DNA of 9,348 nucleotides from JANQRV01 sp964533785 (GTDB lineage Bacteria > Bacteroidota > Bacteroidia > Chitinophagales > Saprospiraceae), in NCBI GenBank assembly GCA_964533785.1, contig CAZHNG010000270.1:1-9348 (forward strand). The letters run 5' to 3'. The translations under genes and the position numbers were made by a program. The notes under the pieces are model-generated. The model made no database searches. It saw only the letters and a program-made list of their open reading frames with translations, and was not told the DNA's origin. Below, piece by piece: positions 6,457 through 9,348 of this stretch. Each line of letters starts with the position of its first letter. Position 1 is the stretch's first letter.

Positions 6457-7854
6457 ATGAAGTCATTTATCTCAACGTTGTTTCTGCTGTTTGCCTTATT
6501 TTTGATACAGGCTCAAGAGTCTTCTCCTATTATTTTCATTTACGATGCCAGTGGTTCGATGTGGGGACAGATGGGAGGGCAAACCAAAAAGGAGATTGCT
6601 TCTTCGGTTTTAGCCGAAGCAGTGAACAACCTGGAAGAAAGCCAAAAGATCGGTCTGGTCGCCTACGGTCACCGAAGAAAAGGAGATTGTGAAGACGTAG
6701 AATTTTTAGTGGAGGAAACGAATGGAGATAAAAATGCAATCGTACAGGCATTGAACAATATCAACCCAGTGGGCAAAACCCCTTTGGCCTATTCAGCCCT
6801 ACAGGTAATTGATAAGTTACGAAGGCAGCAAGCTAAGGCAACGATCATTTTGATAACCGATGGAATAGAATCTTGCGGCGGCAATATCTGTGATGTCATT
6901 CGCACTGCCCGGGAACAAGGTGTTGAATTCAAGCTTCATATCGTTGGCTTTGGGCTAAAGGCGGAAGAAACCGGCCAGCTCAAATGCGCGGCCGAAGCTG
7001 GAGGCGGCAAATATTATGACGCTGGAGATGCCGGTGGTTTGAGTGAAGTCTTAAATGAGGCTACCGATGCCACCGTTGACGATCCGGCAGGAAACTTTTC
7101 TGTATTTGCTATTAAAAATGGCCAGCCTATCGATGCTTTCGTGGAAGCGTTTGCTGCAGGTACCCCAAACAGCGTCGCCGCAGCACGAACATACGGCGAC
7201 ACAGCCTGGATCTACCTTCCAAAAGGACAGTACGACCTCGAAGTGAAACCTTTGGAAAATAGTGATGTCGATGGTATTACCCTCACAAACATAGAAAGTA
7301 GAGAAGAACAAACCGGCCATGAAACGGTCAGTTTTGACGGAGGAAAAATACAAGTGATGACTTTAAATAATGGAGTAGGATGGGATGCGGTAGTCAACAT
7401 TATTGCTATGAGGAGTGGAGAAAGCGTTGCTAGTGGACGCACCTACGGTAGACTCAAAGAGTTTGAAGTAAATCCAGGTCTCTATCAAGTTGAAGTTGGA
7501 GCCTTAAAAATAAAAGGGCTACAAGTCAAGCACATCATTAAAGACATTGAAGTAATCGCTAATAGATCCATTGACGCTAAGCATGATTTTGAAAGTGGGA
7601 TCTTAAAGGTTGGTGCTCAGGCTGGTGGCGAACTGGTGGATGCTGCTGTTAGCATTGAAGAAAAAAATTCCGGAAAAAACGTTGATGGGAAAAGGACCTA
7701 TAAAAGTGCTTCGAGTAACCCTAGAGAATTCCTGCTGAGCCCAGGAGTCTATAACGTTTCACTAAATGCATTAGGCGATCATAAAGGAAAAACTGAATCC
7801 TTTACTATTGAAATAAAGGCTGGTGAAAGCGTAGAAAAAATTATCGAATTCTAA
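6457..7854 (+). CDS. Secreted von Willebrand factor A protein with three tandem beta-domains
   Basis: A 465-residue protein with an N-terminal signal peptide (MKSF..LFLLFALFLIQAQ, residues 1-~20) and no lipobox cysteine or C-terminal anchor, so it is expected in the periplasm or outside the cell. Residues ~24-205 form a vWA domain with a full MIDAS metal site: DASGS (Asp30, Ser32, Ser34), Thr108 in GKTPLAYSAL, and Asp135 in LITDGIES. The domain should bind a divalent cation and mediate a protein contact. Residues ~211-465 hold three similar beta-sandwich modules sharing a RTY(G)-x(8-12)-PG.Y.V motif at about 242-263, 326-347 and 410-435. The arrangement resembles other bacterial 'Ca-activated channel/vWA' proteins of unknown function. 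The gene follows the caspase-hydrolase gene by 156 bp in the same direction, so co-transcription is possible but the spacing also allows its own promoter. Confidence 0.88.
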   Translation: MKSFISTLFLLFALFLIQAQESSPIIFIYDASGSMWGQMGGQTKKEIASSVLAEAVNNLEESQKIGLVAYGHRRKGDCEDVEFLVEETNGDKNAIVQALNNINPVGKTPLAYSALQVIDKLRRQQAKATIILITDGIESCGGNICDVIRTAREQGVEFKLHIVGFGLKAEETGQLKCAAEAGGGKYYDAGDAGGLSEVLNEATDATVDDPAGNFSVFAIKNGQPIDAFVEAFAAGTPNSVAAARTYGDTAWIYLPKGQYDLEVKPLENSDVDGITLTNIESREEQTGHETVSFDGGKIQVMTLNNGVGWDAVVNIIAMRSGESVASGRTYGRLKEFEVNPGLYQVEVGALKIKGLQVKHIIKDIEVIANRSIDAKHDFESGILKVGAQAGGELVDAAVSIEEKNSGKNVDGKRTYKSASSNPREFLLSPGVYNVSLNALGDHKGKTESFTIEIKAGESVEKIIEF

Positions 7855-7916
7855 TTCTACTTTGTCATCTTGAAAAAACGAGATTTTGATTACAAATATG
7901 AACCTAAATCATTGTT

Positions 7917-7971
7917 GTTTATTTGTTTATGCAAAATCGGCTGAAATGCATCAACAGATAAACGAATAAAC
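7917..7971. repeat. Near-perfect 14-bp inverted repeat downstream of the vWA gene
   Basis: The arm gtttatttgtttat (7917-7930) and ataaacgaataaac (7958-7971) are complementary at 13 of 14 positions across a 27-nt spacer. It lies in the 233-bp spacer between the vWA gene and the DUF6326-like gene. It lacks the G/C-rich stem and T-run of an intrinsic terminator, so an operator-like or stabilising role is possible; function is not established. Confidence 0.35.
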
Positions 7972-8087
7972 ACACCAACACGTCAATTCTGTAATAGCAG
8001 CAATTGCTAAGCATATTATTATCCTAAAGGGACAATGTATTGTTAAACTACTAAAACCAATTCATTTCGAAACGAAACCATTACAAA

Positions 8088-8516
8088 ATGCCGGCAGATT
8101 ACAAGATTAACATCAGAATTAAATTGGCCTTCCTGTGGGCCACCATTATGCATCTTTACATCTACGCTGATTACTTTAACTTAATGACCCCCGATGCACT
8201 GCAAACGATGATGGATCTCAAAACCCCGCTGGGCCCTACCACTCCGGGCATACTGATTGGTTTTTCTATTTTGTTGATCATCCCTGCCCTGATGATCCCT
8301 TTTTCGATCTTTTTTAAACCGACGATCAGCAAATGGTTGAATATCATTTTCGCGGTGGTCTATGCGCTCATTTCCATTCTTATCATTATTACGGACGCTA
8401 GTCATAAATGGATGACCTTCTTCGTGTTGTACAATGTGGTAGAACTATTCGTCTTTGCCCTGATCATTTGGCAGGCCTGGACCTGGCCTAAAGCGCGGTT
8501 AAATCAGGCGGAGTAG
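8088..8516 (+). CDS. DUF6326-like four-helix membrane protein
   Basis: A 142-residue integral membrane protein with four predicted transmembrane helices at about 12-32, 54-76, 82-102 and 109-130, and short polar termini. From memory of the family, it matches DUF6326 proteins in length and in its landmarks: IKLAFLW near the N-terminus, a YADYF segment after the first helix, FKPTISKWLNIIF leading into helix three, and a WQAWTWP ending. Biochemical function is unknown for the family. The ATG at 8088 is preferred because the conserved region begins about ten residues later and the leader (ccattacaaa) is A/T-rich as for the other genes here. It stands 233 bp from the vWA gene, so it is probably a separate transcription unit. 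Confidence 0.8.
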   Translation: MPADYKINIRIKLAFLWATIMHLYIYADYFNLMTPDALQTMMDLKTPLGPTTPGILIGFSILLIIPALMIPFSIFFKPTISKWLNIIFAVVYALISILIIITDASHKWMTFFVLYNVVELFVFALIIWQAWTWPKARLNQAE

Positions 8517-8529
8517 GTCTTGGTTATAC

Positions 8530-8694
8530 TTAATCCTGCGTATTTTCCGCAAAGTACAGGATGTCTTAGAAAGTAAGGACGACCGTATATTACTCCTTTT
8601 TGGCAATGCGCACGCTGCCCTTTTGCGGCAGTTTATGGAATGTTCTCCGGAGTTTGAGTTTGTCGAATTTAATTCGCTTCAACGTCCATTATAA
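8530..8694 (+). pseudogene. Orphan C-terminal remnant of a DUF5694 (TraB/TIKI-like) protein
   Basis: Right after the DUF6326-like gene, one frame reads LRIFRKVQDVLESKDDRI, then LLLFGNAHAALLRQFMEC, then SPEFEFVEFNSLQRPL and a TAA at 8692-8694. This composition is strongly protein-like. It resembles the C-terminal end of DUF5694 proteins, which carry a DRIL(V/L)L(Y/F)GxxH.LLRQ core; the GxxH motif is preserved here as GNAH. The frame is closed upstream by an in-frame TAA at 8500-8502 and has no start codon before the homologous part, so the first few hundred residues of a normal family member are missing. I read it as the tail of a gene whose 5' part was deleted or displaced. The family call is from memory of its C-terminal pattern and is moderately sure; the fragment nature is clearer. 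Confidence 0.55.
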
Positions 8695-8810
8695 TGGATC
8701 AAAAATGTTGTTCAACGTCACGCCTATTTGGAGTCTCTCACCGTAAAGGCCACGAAGTAACGCAAAGAAAAAACTTAGCGTCTCTTCGCGTTCTTCGCGG
8801 TGAACAAAAA

Positions 8811-8841
8811 TTAAGGAGGATACCCCAAGTAGCCTCCTTAA
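8811..8841. repeat. Hairpin B of the array (copies at 8811, 8997 and 9285)
   Basis: A 12-bp stem with the 7-nt loop ccccaag. Copy 2 (8997-9027) is perfectly paired. Copies 1 (8811-8841) and 3 (9285-9315) have one A/G mismatch because the right arm reads tagcc instead of tatcc. The loop is identical in all three copies. Confidence 0.8.
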
Positions 8842-8857
8842 AACCAAGTGCACCACT

Positions 8858-8888
8858 GTAAGGCGGTTACTTCCCGTAACCGCCTTAC
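8858..8888. repeat. Hairpin C of the array, perfect 13-bp stem
   Basis: gtaaggcggttac (8858-8870) and gtaaccgccttac (8876-8888) pair perfectly around the 5-nt loop ttccc. The second copy occupies 9044-9073 and is cut at its foot by the N run. The third is cut in its loop by the window end at 9348. A G/C-rich stem of this size can stop polymerase, but there is no T-run after it on either strand, so I do not call it an intrinsic terminator. Confidence 0.8.
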
Positions 8889-9073
8889 TTATTCTCTGAA
8901 ATGAACAACTCTAATTCTATGATCCACCGCGAAGGCCGCAAAGCAACGCAAAGAAGAAACTTAGCGTCTCTTTGCGTTCTTCGCGGTGAATAAAAATTAA
9001 GGAGGATACCCCAAGTATCCTCCTTAAAACCAAGTGCACCACTGTAAGGCGGTTACTTCCCGTAACCGCCTTA

Positions 9074-9173
9074 NNNNNNNNNNNNNNNNNNNNNNNNNNN
9101 NNNNNNNNNNNNNNNNNNNNNNNNNNNNNNNNNNNNNNNNNNNNNNNNNNNNNNNNNNNNNNNNNNNNNNNNN
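9074..9173. other. Assembly gap of exactly 100 N
   Basis: One hundred undetermined bases, the conventional length for a gap of unknown size. The left flank ends ...ccgcctta and the right flank starts cttattctct; joined, they reproduce the sequence found unbroken at 8881-8897 in copy 1. The gap therefore lies inside the tandem array and hides either nothing or a whole number of repeat units. Confidence 0.95.
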
Positions 9174-9348
9174 CTTATTCTCTGAAATGAAAGAGCCTAT
9201 AATTCTATTGCTCACCGCGAAGGCCGCAAAGTAGCGCAAAGAAAAAACTTAGCGTCTCTTGGCGTTCTTCGCGGTGAACAAAAATTAAGGAGGATACCCC
9301 AAGTAGCCTCCTTAAAACCAAGTGCACCACTGTAAGGCGGTTACTTCC

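Larger units (their letters stand above)
8739..9348. repeat. Non-coding tandem array, ~186-bp unit with three hairpins
   Basis: Three copies are visible: 8739-8924, 8925-9212 (interrupted by 100 N) and 9213 to the window edge. Spacing between equivalent bases is 186 bp, then 288 bp including the Ns, i.e. 188 bp of real sequence. Each unit holds three structures. First is a long imperfect palindrome with caccgcgaag...cttcgcggtg ends (clean in copies 2 and 3, degraded in copy 1) and an internal cttagcgtctct core. Second is the hairpin ttaaggaggata-ccccaag-tatcctccttaa. Third is the hairpin gtaaggcggttac-ttccc-gtaaccgccttac. A linker of about 35 bp beginning cttattctctgaaatgaa joins one unit to the next and is the least conserved part. 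No frame stays open across units, so the array is not coding. The family is not recognised; the first palindrome resembles 'gcgaaggccgcaaagnaacgcaaag' intergenic repeats seen in many environmental genomes. Confidence 0.85.

Noticed and set aside
8685..8698. 14-bp perfect palindrome tccattataatgga over the stop codon of the gene remnant
   Set aside because: It is A/T-rich, single-copy and not positioned before a gene, so chance is a sufficient explanation.
8678..8719. 9-bp direct repeats ttcaacgtc at 8678-8686 and 8711-8719 as a target-site duplication
   Set aside because: Only 24 bp lie between them, with no element ends, so no insertion is supported.
9024..9239. Open frames on both strands spanning the N run
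   Set aside because: They exist only because undetermined bases hide stop codons; the underlying sequence is the non-coding tandem repeat.
8739..9348. CRISPR array
   Set aside because: The repeating unit is ~186 bp and conserved almost throughout, with no short repeat/unique spacer alternation and no cas genes.

Overview
The window looks like a chromosomal stretch from a member of the Bacteroidota, probably a marine or activated-sludge Saprospiria/Lewinella-type bacterium. The evidence for the phylum is a SprB-repeat surface protein, A/T-rich leaders without Shine-Dalgarno sequences before every start codon, a DUF6326-type membrane protein, and gene-poor spacers filled with palindromic repeats. 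The finer placement is inference. The far right end lies in an unfinished assembly region, with a run of exactly 100 N.

Left part (1-2111, minus strand): the first ~703 codons of a large secreted adhesin-like protein whose C-terminus lies outside the window. It has a signal peptide, then a cysteine-rich N-terminal domain with the Cys / Q-x-A-I-W signature of thioester (TED) adhesin domains, then six complete SprB-type repeats of 74-77 residues and the start of a seventh. A 796-bp gene-free divergent spacer (2112-2907) follows. It holds a 17-bp inverted repeat, a second nested ~124-bp palindrome, and a further copy of the 'gtctagcgtc' motif.

Centre (2908-7854, plus strand): two genes in tandem, 156 bp apart. 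The first encodes a 1130-residue cytoplasmic-looking protein with an N-terminal caspase/metacaspase domain (His89/Cys151), a long beta-rich middle, and a C-terminal alpha/beta-hydrolase (lipase/esterase-like) domain with an apparently complete Ser927-Asp1075-His1105 triad. This is the most interesting gene: one polypeptide carries both a caspase-type protease and a lipase-type hydrolase, which suggests a protease-controlled lipid- or ester-hydrolysing effector. The second encodes a secreted 465-residue von Willebrand factor A protein with an intact MIDAS metal site and three tandem beta-domains. The two proteins appear to sit in different compartments, so a direct partnership is uncertain.

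Right part (8088-9348): a four-helix DUF6326-like membrane protein, then a short orphan C-terminal fragment resembling the DUF5694 (TraB/TIKI-like) family that I read as a gene remnant. Last comes a non-coding tandem array with a ~186-bp period. Each unit carries three hairpins, one of them a perfect 13-bp stem. The 100-N gap falls exactly at the foot of one of these hairpins, and the two flanks rejoin seamlessly if the Ns are removed, so the true number of units is unknown.
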